Positions 18,954-26,015 are shown, counted from the stretch's first letter. The stretch is 64,000 nt of DNA from Collimonas fungivorans Ter331 (GCF_000221045.1 NC_015856.1:2474986-2538985); one strand, 5' to 3'. The notes: generated by a model not told the origin, from the sequence alone. Made by a program: numbers and translations.

Positions 18954-18985
18954 ACTTCGCATAATTTGTAGAAAGGCATTATGCG
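18954..18985. other. Left attachment site: dif half-site plus inverted XerC arm
   Basis: 18954-18964 is ACTTCGCATAA, identical to the left arm of the full dif at 26679, and the centre TTTGTA follows at 18965-18970. The right arm is then replaced by GAAAGGCATTA. CGCATAAT (18958-18965) is repeated in inverted form as ATTATGCG (18978-18985) with 12 bases between, so this strand could fold into a hairpin as in CTX-type single-stranded att sites. Confidence 0.7.
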
Positions 18986-19008
18986 GGGAAGGACCCCTTT
19001 ACCTCATA

Positions 19009-19380
19009 TCACAACGCGGAGAACAAGCTCCGGCGCGGGGTACAGCGTGACATGAGGGATTCAAAATTTCCGGAAATTTTCTCAACGATTACTGTTGCGG
19101 CGGCTGCGCTTCCCAGCGCAAACTGCATCGAAATCCGTTCCCAATAAGCCCGTTTTGCCGGGTTCTTTTCCCTCGTTTTATGCACTGCTGCCAGTGCGGC
19201 TCGTAGATCGATTTTTGCCATATCTGCGAGCATCGAAATTTCCGCATCGTCAGGCGCTCGGCGCTGACTTCTGAGGTCTGCAATCCTTGCAGTCGTTATC
19301 CCAAGCGCTTGAGCGAGTTTGTAGTCACTTGTCAACCCCTGCTGTTGCTTGGCTGCATCAATTAGTCCGATTTGGTCCAT
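19009..19380 (-). CDS. Inovirus regulator with N-terminal HTH
   Basis: This 123-residue protein has a Cro/CI-like HTH at residues 5-60 (TSDYKLAQALGITTARIADLRSQ), a helical linker and a weak hydrophobic segment (FALGSAAAATVIV). This matches the layout of small regulators found beside filamentous-phage replication genes. A strong AGGAGGT lies five bases before the ATG. It is divergent from the ssDNA-binding gene and faces two inverted repeats that are its likely operators. The gene is the outermost at the left prophage end. Confidence 0.7.
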   Translation of the reverse strand: MDQIGLIDAAKQQQGLTSDYKLAQALGITTARIADLRSQRRAPDDAEISMLADMAKIDLRAALAAVHKTREKNPAKRAYWERISMQFALGSAAAATVIVEKISGNFESLMSRCTPRRSLFSAL

Positions 19381-19412
19381 AACACCTCCTTTTTCGCCAC
19401 TTTACACTACCG

Positions 19413-19473
19413 CTCGCCGTTGACAACACTCGCGTCTGCGAGCTACCTTTCGCACAACTCGCAACCGCGAGCT
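19413..19473 (+). promoter_or_regulatory. Phage 1 promoter with paired CTCGC-N4-GCGAG operators
   Basis: Two dyads, CTCGC-GTCT-GCGAG (19429-19442) and CTCGC-AACC-GCGAG (19458-19471), each followed by CT, lie 29 bp apart. A half site CTCGC is at 19413. A -35-like TTGACA (19420-19425) is 18 bases from TACCTT (19444-19449), so the first dyad sits inside the promoter. This fits repression of the phage early genes by the divergent regulator. Confidence 0.55.
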
Positions 19474-19497
19474 AATTTAAGCGAAAAGGAATTTACC

Positions 19498-19797
19498 ATG
19501 AGCGAAGTACAGAAACAGGCTTTGAAGCCAAATCAAGCGGTAATCATTGGTCGAATTGACAATGTTCGCACCTTCGATGTCCAGGGCAAGCGTACCTTCG
19601 AAACGCGCGTTATCCAGCCAGCACCGGATCAGTTCACTTCCCCCTCCGCAGTTGCTCTCATGTCCCACAACAAGCTCGGCAACTCCGGCGATGACGTCAA
19701 CGTCTTGGTGTCGGTCGCCGGTTTTCGTGACAACTACAAGGACAAGGAACAGAACGCCGTGCAGACGGCGCGCAACACCCTTCGGGTGATCGAGTAA
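19498..19797 (+). CDS. Inovirus ssDNA-binding protein (pV-like)
   Basis: This 99-residue protein begins after AAGGAATTTACC. The segment AVIIGRIDNVRTFDVQGKRTFETRVIQPAPDQF resembles an OB-fold start, and its size and place immediately before Rep match gene V proteins. These coat the single-stranded phage genome and switch replication to packaging. No Cys or other diagnostic motif is present, so the assignment rests on size, position and fold pattern. Confidence 0.7.
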   Translation: MSEVQKQALKPNQAVIIGRIDNVRTFDVQGKRTFETRVIQPAPDQFTSPSAVALMSHNKLGNSGDDVNVLVSVAGFRDNYKDKEQNAVQTARNTLRVIE

Positions 19798-19840
19798 GGC
19801 TTTTGACGTTGGGCTCGTCCCAGTTATCAACAACTCATAA

Positions 19841-20683
19841 ATGGGGTACGCAGTGGGTCAATATCTTCAAGGCGTTGCGCAGTATGAAAAAGATTTTCAA
19901 GGGGTTCAAAAAAAGAATTCCGTTTTTGACAGCTTCGGCGCAAAGCCGTTTGATCCGCTCGAAATGCTGCGTGATGAATTGCGATACAAGCGCCTGCGCC
20001 GAAACATCGGCGTGGCTGCAAAGCTGCACGAAATCAGTGTGGCGGCGGGTCGCAAAAATCATAACGTCATCATGGTCACGTTGACCTACGTTGTTGATAG
20101 CTGGGAGAAAAAGCACATGGGCGCGTATCTAACCCATGTGCGTAATTGGATGTTTCGCCGGACTGGCGAAAAGCTTAAATACGTATGGGTCGCTGAGATG
20201 CAAAAGCGCGGCGTTATTCATTACCACGTTCTGTACTGGATGCCTCGCGGCATAACGATGCCAAAGGCCGATAAGCAAGGCTGGTGGCCGCACGGATCGA
20301 CCAGAACAGAAAAGGCTAATAAGCCTGTTGCATACGCGATGAAATACGCGTCAAAACTGGATTCGAAGGAGGGCTTTCCTGATGGAGCTCACACATATGG
20401 TGTTGGTGGCCTCGTTGAAGCTGATCGTAGTGCTCGGCGCTGGTTTAATTTTCCTGGCTTTATTAAGGCGCGTGCGGCGGTCGGCGATTGCTGGAAGCGA
20501 TCAGCAGGTGGTGGGTGGCTTGAATTGGGAACAGGCCAGTTATGGCCTTCGGAGTGGGGCCTTTGCCTTGTCACGAAGCTCCGGCTGTCTATCGTACGTC
20601 TCCACGACCACGGGCGTCCCCTTGATGTGGGAGGGCCGTTTTCATGGTTGAAATCAAACCTCAAGGTCGAGCAAATAGCTTGA
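19841..20683 (+). CDS. Inovirus rolling-circle replication protein (Rep/pII-like)
   Basis: This 280-residue HUH endonuclease has a metal-binding HYH triad at residues 127-129 in GVIHYHVLYW. The candidate catalytic Tyr residues are Y165 and Y169 in AYAMKYASK, and motif I is NVIMVTLTY near residue 75. It nicks the plus-strand origin to start rolling-circle replication. It follows the ssDNA-binding gene by 43 bp. Two strong hairpins shortly downstream are origin candidates. Confidence 0.85.
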   Translation: MGYAVGQYLQGVAQYEKDFQGVQKKNSVFDSFGAKPFDPLEMLRDELRYKRLRRNIGVAAKLHEISVAAGRKNHNVIMVTLTYVVDSWEKKHMGAYLTHVRNWMFRRTGEKLKYVWVAEMQKRGVIHYHVLYWMPRGITMPKADKQGWWPHGSTRTEKANKPVAYAMKYASKLDSKEGFPDGAHTYGVGGLVEADRSARRWFNFPGFIKARAAVGDCWKRSAGGGWLELGTGQLWPSEWGLCLVTKLRLSIVRLHDHGRPLDVGGPFSWLKSNLKVEQIA

Positions 20684-20979
20684 TGCGCACTGTCTACATG
20701 ACTGAGCTGCGACAGGCTGTTTGCATGCAAATGCGCAGTGCCAATAACTTCGATCCTGATGAGTACATGGCGCATCTGTTCGCAAATCAGGAAGACTTGG
20801 GTGCCGCGTTCGTGGCTCGGCAGCTTGAGTGGGCCGAACAAATTTTGCAAGACCAACTGGCCGATGCATTGCCGGGGGCGCGGCGTTCAGCCGCCCCGGT
20901 GAGCAGCCTTCCACCCGGCGAAGCCGGTGGAAGCGGTCCTACGGAGTCTCTTGTGCGCATACGGGCGCACTGGGAGTGA
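20644..20979 (+). CDS. Hypothetical phage protein
   Basis: This 111-residue protein overlaps the end of rep by 40 bp. It has Arg/Gln-rich helices in the first 80 residues and a Pro/Gly-rich tail encoded by a hairpin region (20908-20970). It has no recognised domain. It is kept because it sits in the compact phage transcript, but the strong secondary structure leaves open that only the DNA matters here. Confidence 0.4.
   Translation: MVEIKPQGRANSLMRTVYMTELRQAVCMQMRSANNFDPDEYMAHLFANQEDLGAAFVARQLEWAEQILQDQLADALPGARRSAAPVSSLPPGEAGGSGPTESLVRIRAHWE
20908..20970 (+). promoter_or_regulatory. Two consecutive hairpins, candidate phage origin or packaging signal
   Basis: The first stem is CTTCCACCCGGC / GCCGGTGGAAG (20908-20919, 20923-20933; one bulged C, loop GAA). 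The second is GTGCGC / GCGCAC (20953-20958, 20965-20970; loop ATACGG). They lie between rep and the coat genes. Filamentous phages keep origin and packaging hairpins as folded single strands; assignment to either is inference. Confidence 0.4.
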
Positions 20980-20982
20980 AAC

Positions 20983-21075
20983 ATGTTTGATGCTGCATCT
21001 GTACAGGATTTACTCGTTGCCGCAGGTTGCGTTGTGACCTTCGCGCTTGGGTGGATAGCGGGAGCACTCTCATGA
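20983..21075 (+). CDS. Small membrane protein, minor coat (pVII/pIX-like)
   Basis: This 30-residue peptide (MFDAASVQDLLVAAGC, then VVTFALGWIAGALS) is essentially one membrane helix after a short acidic start. Its stop overlaps the next ATG (ATGA). Size, hydrophobicity and position just before the major coat gene match the pVII/pIX minor coat proteins at the tip where assembly begins. Confidence 0.55.
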   Translation: MFDAASVQDLLVAAGCVVTFALGWIAGALS

Positions 21076-21182
21076 GTGACCTTGCTGTGATGATCGGGGG
21101 CTTTATGAGCTGCTTTGCCCTCGGTTTTGTAATGGGTCGGACATTGAAACTGTTCCGGCAATTCTTCGATATATCGTCTTAA
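21072..21182 (+). CDS. Small membrane protein, minor coat (pVII/pIX-like)
   Basis: This 36-residue peptide begins with MSDLAVMIGGFMSCFALGF and ends in a basic tail (GRTLKLFRQFF). It is one helix with an acidic start and a basic end, as in filamentous-phage coat proteins. It overlaps the previous small gene by 4 bp and ends 10 bp before the major coat gene. Confidence 0.55.
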   Translation: MSDLAVMIGGFMSCFALGFVMGRTLKLFRQFFDISS

Positions 21183-21192
21183 GGAAAATCAA

Positions 21193-21438
21193 ATGAGCAA
21201 AATTCTTCAAAAAGCAAAGCTGTTGGCAGTCAAAATTGGCGTTCCTGTTGCGGCTCTGGTCGCTACTGGCGCTGCTAACGCGGCTGCTACGCTGGACCCA
21301 TCGGTTGCCGCTGCCTTCACGGCTATTGGCGACAACGCTACGGCGATGTTCGGTTTGGCGATGCCGGTCGTTGCGTCGGTGTTGGGCATGTTCATCGTTC
21401 TGCGTCTGTTCAAGAAATTCGGTAACAAGGCTGCTTAA
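21193..21438 (+). CDS. Inovirus major coat protein (pVIII-like)
   Basis: This 81-residue precursor has a signal peptide ending in AANAA near residue 30. The mature protein of about 50 residues starts with an acidic/amphipathic segment (TLDPSVAAAFTAIGDN), continues through a membrane helix (GLAMPVVASVLGMFIVLRL) and ends with basic residues (FKKFGNKAA). This three-part layout is diagnostic of pVIII. TAAGGAAAATCAA precedes the ATG. A strong terminator follows, as expected for the most abundant phage transcript. Confidence 0.88.
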   Translation: MSKILQKAKLLAVKIGVPVAALVATGAANAAATLDPSVAAAFTAIGDNATAMFGLAMPVVASVLGMFIVLRLFKKFGNKAA

Positions 21439-21508
21439 TTCGTATGCTACGCGCTGCCATCTTGCTTTCTCTTTGCATGGTGACAGCGTACGCGTTCGAG
21501 GTTCATCG

Positions 21509-21567
21509 AAAAGTCTCTTCTCCTATGCTCCCAGGCGCTAGCCGGGGGCATAGGGGAGGGGACTTTT
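21509..21567 (+). terminator. Long hairpin terminator after major coat gene
   Basis: AAAAGTCTCTTCTCCTATGC pairs with GCATAGGGGAGGGGACTTTT through a stem of about 24 bp that includes several G-T pairs, with a short loop around 21533-21543 and a C/T-rich tail. It separates the major coat gene from the adsorption-protein gene, the same place as the central terminator of Ff phages. Confidence 0.7.
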
Positions 21568-21624
21568 CTTCTTCTGAGTGTGATTGCATCATCCCTCCCA
21601 ATCGTGGCCTTTATCGGTGACTGT

Positions 21625-23085
21625 ATGAAACGAATTTTCACCTGTGCGCTGATTTTCTTGTTCGTGGCTGTCTCTGCTCAGGCCGCAACCGCCGGGTATT
21701 CTGGCTATACCGGTGCTGCCAGTATTGTCAATGGAGTGCCAGGCAAGGTTGCTACTGCATCGCTTGGTGCAGTGGTTGATGCTACCGTGTTGGATCAGGT
21801 TGTGGTGGCTACTGAGGCTGGTGCGCGGGTTACTGTGCCTGTCTCAACTACTGCTGCTGTTGCTGCTGAGGGTATCGCTGGGGCTGGCTTAAAACTTGTT
21901 CCTTATCTTGGTGCTGCGCTGACTGCTGCACAAGTCGCTTCCATGTTAAAAAATGCTGGTTTGCGCTATGGCAGTTGCTCGGCTCAGTCTTGGTTCGGGT
22001 TGCCTGCTTATTGCCAACAACCGCCAGCTGCTGACCAGTATCTCTGGCACGGTGGTTTCGGCTCTAATTCTTCAGTCCCATATCCTGATCCCACTTCGGC
22101 GTGTCAGGGTGATATGGCTGCGTTGATCAGGTCCAATTCTACTTGGGCCGGTTGGACTATGACTTTGGGTAGCTCTAGTGGGCCTGATGTTGTGGGTTGT
22201 GTACTAGTTAGTCCCACTGGTGTCGTTGGCTCTTCAAATTTTACCGTTGCTAGTCGGTATCTAAATCCTAATCCCGGTCAGTTGCCGCCGCTTGCGCCTG
22301 CTACTGGCGATGACATAGCTGGCGCATTGAAACTTCAGGCTATTCAGGACAGTAATGCGCGTAAAGCGCTGTATGACGCAATTAAATCTGATCTTGCTGC
22401 TCATCCTGAATATCAGACAGCCGATACCAATCCTGTGCAGCCGTCTACGCCTGCGTCTGTTACCGCCTCGCCTGTAATCAGTCCGACCGTTACGACGCGT
22501 GTTGATACTGTCCCTAAGTCTGACGGTTCGACTGACACTGTAACTACCTCCCAATCAACTACTGTTAATCCAACTACGACCGGAACGACTGTTGGCGATA
22601 TTAAGACCACTTTTCCGAGCACTACGACTACAACGGTTACGACTACTAACAATGTGACCAATCAGACCACCACAAACACTTCTGTTACCAGTAATCCTGC
22701 GCCTTCTCCTGAGTTAAAAATTCCTGATGACTACAACAAGGAAGTCACTCAGAAGCAAGTTGAAAAAGATTTGAACACTGATGCTGCGCCACCAATGGAT
22801 GATCAGCAAAAAGTTATTACTGATGCAAATACAAAGGGTGATACGGATCGCGACAAAATATACGACGACATTAAGTCGGGTCAGCAGGATAAGAGTAGTT
22901 GGTTTTCTTGGGTGTGGTCGCCTCCCGTTGGCGTCTGTGCGCCGATTACCGGCGTTATTGCTGGGTTTCATGTGTCATGGGATTTGTGTCCATCGATAGC
23001 TATCATTCAGGCCATCATCGGTTGGTTGATGGGTATTTTCAGTGCGGCGGAAGTGTACGGCCAGTTGTTCAAACGGGAGGATTGA
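21625..23085 (+). CDS. Inovirus adsorption protein (pIII-like, TspB family resemblance)
   Basis: This 486-residue minor coat protein has a signal peptide (MKRIFTCALIFLFVAVSAQA) and an N-terminal Ala/Val-rich domain. A Cys-containing domain follows (YGSCSAQSWFGLPAYC), then a long Thr/Ser-rich linker at about residues 290-370. The C-terminal module VCAPITG, WDLCPSI and a final membrane helix (AIIGWLMGIFSAAEVYG) make up the rest. The layout is that of pIII-type receptor-binding proteins, and the C-terminus resembles TspB proteins of Neisseria filamentous phages. It should bind the host pilus or surface receptor. Confidence 0.8.
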   Translation: MKRIFTCALIFLFVAVSAQAATAGYSGYTGAASIVNGVPGKVATASLGAVVDATVLDQVVVATEAGARVTVPVSTTAAVAAEGIAGAGLKLVPYLGAALTAAQVASMLKNAGLRYGSCSAQSWFGLPAYCQQPPAADQYLWHGGFGSNSSVPYPDPTSACQGDMAALIRSNSTWAGWTMTLGSSSGPDVVGCVLVSPTGVVGSSNFTVASRYLNPNPGQLPPLAPATGDDIAGALKLQAIQDSNARKALYDAIKSDLAAHPEYQTADTNPVQPSTPASVTASPVISPTVTTRVDTVPKSDGSTDTVTTSQSTTVNPTTTGTTVGDIKTTFPSTTTTTVTTTNNVTNQTTTNTSVTSNPAPSPELKIPDDYNKEVTQKQVEKDLNTDAAPPMDDQQKVITDANTKGDTDRDKIYDDIKSGQQDKSSWFSWVWSPPVGVCAPITGVIAGFHVSWDLCPSIAIIQAIIGWLMGIFSAAEVYGQLFKRED

Positions 23086-23087
23086 TC

Positions 23088-23414
23088 ATGTTAAAACTTG
23101 TCACTTTACTGTTGTCCGGTATACCTGCGATTATCGCGGCGATTATTAGCATGATCGGGCGCAAGCTTGGCACTGCTGCAGCTTCCATTGCTTCGTTTGT
23201 GATCATCACGGCTGGCCTTATTGCCTGCATCAATGTCATTCTTCAAAACGTGTTGGCGTTGATTGCTATACCGCCGTTTATTGCTAACTCTGTTGGATTA
23301 TTCATTCCTGCTGATTGGGTCGCCTGCGTCACGGCTGTGGTGAGTAGTCGTATTTGTCGCGCTGCGTATGACATGGCGTTGATGAAAATCAAGCTTGTGA
23401 ATAACGCGAGTTAA
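23088..23414 (+). CDS. DUF2523 membrane protein (pVI-like minor coat)
   Basis: This 108-residue protein has three hydrophobic helices (VTLLLSGIPAIIAAIIS, SFVIITAGLIACINVI, FIANSVGLFIPADW) and a basic tail. DUF2523 proteins sit between the adsorption protein and Zot in filamentous phages and are taken as the pVI equivalent that caps the virion with pIII. GGGAGG lies just upstream, and the Zot gene begins 2 bp after its stop. Confidence 0.75.
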   Translation: MLKLVTLLLSGIPAIIAAIISMIGRKLGTAAASIASFVIITAGLIACINVILQNVLALIAIPPFIANSVGLFIPADWVACVTAVVSSRICRAAYDMALMKIKLVNNAS

Positions 23415-23416
23415 TC

Positions 23417-24274
23417 ATGGCTGACTATTTGGTGTACGGAAAAAAAGGCAGCGGTAAAAGTCTCGTGGTTGTTGGTCGTATTAAGGATGCTCTGTTGGCG
23501 GGAAAGAAGGTTGCGACTAACTTGAACCTGAAACTGGATAAGCTCCTGCCGATTGGTACTCGGGGAGTGATCTGTTACCGGCTTCCTGATCGTCCGACCA
23601 TTGAGGACATGGAAGCTATCGGCATTGGGTCTGACAAGCTTGATGAGGCTACGTATGGCCTTGTGGTGCTCGATGAAATGGCTACGTGGATGAATTCTCG
23701 GTCTTGGGCTGACAAAGGCCGTCAGGCGCTTCTAGACTGGTTTGTGCATTCTCGAAAAATGCGGTGGGATTCGTACATGCTATGCCAGTCGCCAAATCAG
23801 ATTGATAAGCAGGTGCGTGAATCGCTGGTTGAGCAAACTGTGGCTTGTAAGCGCCTGGACAAAATTAGGATTCCATTTCTTGGTGCGTTGACGAAGCATT
23901 TTTTCGGTGTCGAGCTTAGGGCGCCAAAAATCCATCTAGCCATCGTGAAGTACGGTGTCGGTAACGACGCTGTGTTGAGTGACCGTTGGACATATCGCGG
24001 CAAGAATCTGTATGCGGCTTACGATACCGAGCAAAAATTTAGTCCTACTTATTCGGATGGTATTTTTTCTTACCTGTCGCCGTGGCATGTTGCTGGTCGC
24101 TACTGCAAGCTTTCGATGGGGTGGCGTGACTACATCAAGCGTTTCTTTAATCCGGCGCCTTCAAGGCTTCCTGCTAAGCCTTTGCATCCAGTTGCGCGGC
24201 TTGTGTCGCAATTGCCTGCCTCTGAACGTGTGCGGCATTTTCAACGGTTGGAACAATTGGGGGCTTTCAAATGA
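23417..24274 (+). CDS. Zot-like assembly ATPase (pI) without membrane segment
   Basis: This 285-residue P-loop protein has Walker A GKKGSGKS at residues 8-15 and Walker B LVVLDEM near 82-88, followed by a Zot/pI-type region (SRKMRWDSYMLCQSPNQID). pI proteins drive extrusion of the phage through the inner membrane. Unlike the prophage 2 homologue, no membrane helix or periplasmic domain follows the ATPase domain. These parts may be supplied by the next gene, which overlaps by 4 bp. Confidence 0.82.
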   Translation: MADYLVYGKKGSGKSLVVVGRIKDALLAGKKVATNLNLKLDKLLPIGTRGVICYRLPDRPTIEDMEAIGIGSDKLDEATYGLVVLDEMATWMNSRSWADKGRQALLDWFVHSRKMRWDSYMLCQSPNQIDKQVRESLVEQTVACKRLDKIRIPFLGALTKHFFGVELRAPKIHLAIVKYGVGNDAVLSDRWTYRGKNLYAAYDTEQKFSPTYSDGIFSYLSPWHVAGRYCKLSMGWRDYIKRFFNPAPSRLPAKPLHPVARLVSQLPASERVRHFQRLEQLGAFK

Positions 24275-24657
24275 TGGATTCAGATGACGTGAAATTTGTG
24301 TTTCGTACTTGGCTTTTGCTGGTGCTGATGGCCTGTCTTGTTGGCGTTGCCTTTGCTGATGAGCTGCCGGCCGATTTGCCCGAAGTGCCTGTTAAGGCTG
24401 TGGCGAAGGAAAAGCCTAAGGGGGATACACTTCGCGTTGAAAAGGTCAGCAGGCCATTGAGTGATCAGACTATGATGCCTGAGCAGCTGCTTGTTTATCT
24501 CAGCTCTAAGCGCTCTTTTGCGCCGGCTCCTGGCTGTATGCCTAACGGTTTTTTGACATGCCAAGGGCAGGGCGCTCATGTTGACGGCGTGCCGGCAGCA
24601 ACAGATGAGGGGCGTTATCGTCCTCGCCCTGGAACTATTCGCGGGTATCACGAATAA
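24271..24657 (+). CDS. Membrane/secreted partner of Zot, hypothetical
   Basis: This 128-residue protein has one N-terminal hydrophobic helix (TWLLLVLMACLVGVAFA) and a Pro/Lys-rich exported part with two Cys (PGCMPNGFLTCQG). It overlaps the ATPase gene by ATGA. Position and topology suggest it is the periplasmic piece that in other phages is fused to the Zot ATPase. The 51-bp repeat element begins 3 bp after its stop. Confidence 0.55.
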   Translation: MMDSDDVKFVFRTWLLLVLMACLVGVAFADELPADLPEVPVKAVAKEKPKGDTLRVEKVSRPLSDQTMMPEQLLVYLSSKRSFAPAPGCMPNGFLTCQGQGAHVDGVPAATDEGRYRPRPGTIRGYHE

Positions 24658-24659
24658 AT

Positions 24660-24710
24660 GTGACGTACCAGGTGTGACTAACCCTGGACAAGTCACAGTA
24701 GCTCGGTCAC
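24660..24710. repeat. 51-bp boxed dyad, copy 1
   Basis: GTGAC boxes at 24660 and 24674 are followed by GTCAC boxes at 24692 and 24706. Spacers are 9, 13 and 9 bases, so the element is exactly symmetric in box placement. Spacer sequences differ from the other copies. It lies outside any gene, directly after the Zot partner. Aligned with the reverse complement of copy 3, it matches at 39 of 51 positions. Confidence 0.85.
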
Positions 24711-24718
24711 AATGAGAC

Positions 24719-25588
24719 ATGGAAAATTCAATCTCGCAAGCTGATTTCGCTTTCTGTGACCCATCGATCGTGACTCGGCGCCGGCAGGTCACTCCAGCTC
24801 AGTCACAGCTGGTCTTGTCCATATTTCCCGGTATCGATCTTTTTGGCCTCGGCTTCGAACAAGAAGGCTTTCCAGTCGTACGCGGTCCCGATCCTCTCTT
24901 TGGTGGTGATATTCGCGCTTTTACTATCCCCGGCGGCAAGTTTGACGGCATCATTGGTGGCCCCCCATGTCCTGATTTTTCGAAAGCACGCAGATCTGCC
25001 CCTACCGGCTACGGTCTCGAAATGATTGGCGAATACGTTAGGGTTGTCACTCAGGGGCAGCCGATGTGGTGGTTGATGGAGAATGTTCCAGGCGTGCCTG
25101 ATGTTCGCATTGAGGGTTATTCACACCAGCGGATTGATCTGAATGCCCGTGAGGTCGGTCTGGATCAGAACCGGCATCGGCATTTCCAGTTTGGGCATCG
25201 TGACGGTTTGCTGATTTCTATCGACAGGGGTGCAAAATCGACTCTATTTGAGCCGTGTTGCACGGCATCGGAGGGGAGTCAGATAGGGCGCAGGGACTGG
25301 GACAAATTCTGCCGCCTTCAAGGGTTGAAGGGCGCTCTTCAACTTGACCAGTTGACGCTGTCGGGCAGGTATCGTGCTGTTGGTAATGCTGTGCCGTTGC
25401 CTATGTCTCGCGCTCTGGCACGTGCAATTTTGAATGCTCAGTCTCCTAATGACGTTCGGTTGTGCGGGTGCGGCTGCGGACGGCCCGTTGTCGGCAAGTC
25501 GGTATATGCCATTCCTGCCTGTCGCAAGCGCATGTCTCGCCGAAGTGTGACCGACCAGGCACAGCTGGTGTCCGCCGAGTCACTGTGA
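24719..25588 (+). CDS. Compact DNA cytosine-C5 methyltransferase
   Basis: This 289-residue protein shows the C5-methyltransferase motifs: SIFPGIDLFGLGFEQEGF (I, residue 34), GGPPCPDFS with the catalytic Cys at 84 (IV), MENVPGV (VI, 120), QNRHR (VIII, 150) and RAVGNAVPLP (X, 219). Only about 45 residues lie between motif VIII and the motif IX region, so the target-recognition region is very short. A C-terminal cluster C-x-C-x-C (249-253) plus C268 may bind metal. Copy 2 of the 51-bp element lies inside codons 13-30, so the true start could be later. The recognition site is unknown. It is an accessory gene in the phage. Confidence 0.82.
   Translation: MENSISQADFAFCDPSIVTRRRQVTPAQSQLVLSIFPGIDLFGLGFEQEGFPVVRGPDPLFGGDIRAFTIPGGKFDGIIGGPPCPDFSKARRSAPTGYGLEMIGEYVRVVTQGQPMWWLMENVPGVPDVRIEGYSHQRIDLNAREVGLDQNRHRHFQFGHRDGLLISIDRGAKSTLFEPCCTASEGSQIGRRDWDKFCRLQGLKGALQLDQLTLSGRYRAVGNAVPLPMSRALARAILNAQSPNDVRLCGCGCGRPVVGKSVYAIPACRKRMSRRSVTDQAQLVSAESL
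24756..24806. repeat. 51-bp boxed dyad, copy 2
   Basis: GTGAC at 24756 and 24770 and GTCAC at 24788 and 24802 again have 9-13-9 spacing. The spacers (for example CCATCGATC) are unrelated to copy 1. It lies 45 bp after copy 1 and inside the first codons of the methyltransferase frame. Confidence 0.85.
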
Positions 25589-25635
25589 CTGTGCCGGCGT
25601 GACTGGTCCAGGATCTGTCACACCTGGTCGGTCAC
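25585..25635. repeat. 51-bp boxed dyad, copy 3
   Basis: GTGAC at 25585 and 25599 and GTCAC at 25617 and 25631 have the same 9-13-9 spacing. It begins on the stop codon of the methyltransferase. In reverse complement its first 19 bases differ from copy 1 at only two positions, so copies 1 and 3 bracket the gene as terminal inverted repeats. A decayed further copy may start at 25547 (GTGAC at 25547 and GTCAC at 25579 remain). Confidence 0.85.
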
Positions 25636-25691
25636 ATCAAATAAACATTTCCTTGCGTTAGCGATAAAATGCCTGTCAAACAGGGGGCATT

Positions 25692-26003
25692 ATGGAAATT
25701 TCCACAACTGAGATAGTGATTCTGTTGGTCGGCGCGCTAATGTGGCTAATCGGTTGGCTATACGGTCGTAAGCAAAGCGGTGTGTCTTCGCCGACCCAAA
25801 GCCGTCCATCGCGATTGTCGCCAAATAGACATTTCAAACCTGGGCCGCCTGATCGCACGGATGAGTTATTGCGTGCGTTGTATGGCGAAAAAGCGAAAGC
25901 TGAGCGTCTAATTGAATTTGAAGTGCAGCGGATGCCTGGTATATCTAGGGCGGAGGCTGTAAGTCGTGCGCTAGAACGGTTAATGGATGATCGGCGGCGC
26001 TAA
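25692..26003 (+). CDS. Hypothetical phage protein with one membrane helix
   Basis: This 103-residue protein has an N-terminal membrane helix (IVILLVGALMWLIGWLYG), a basic Ser/Pro-rich linker and a C-terminal helical part (RAEAVSRALERLMDDRRR). AGGGGG stands five bases before the ATG. Nothing ties it to a known family. It is the last plus-strand gene of prophage 1 and converges on the distal regulator. Confidence 0.55.
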   Translation: MEISTTEIVILLVGALMWLIGWLYGRKQSGVSSPTQSRPSRLSPNRHFKPGPPDRTDELLRALYGEKAKAERLIEFEVQRMPGISRAEAVSRALERLMDDRRR

Positions 26004-26015
26004 ATGTGGCTGGGT

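Noticed and set aside
18786-18971. A 61-codon frame just left of the prophage
   Set aside because: It overlaps the attachment site, has no ribosome site and shows no conserved pattern.
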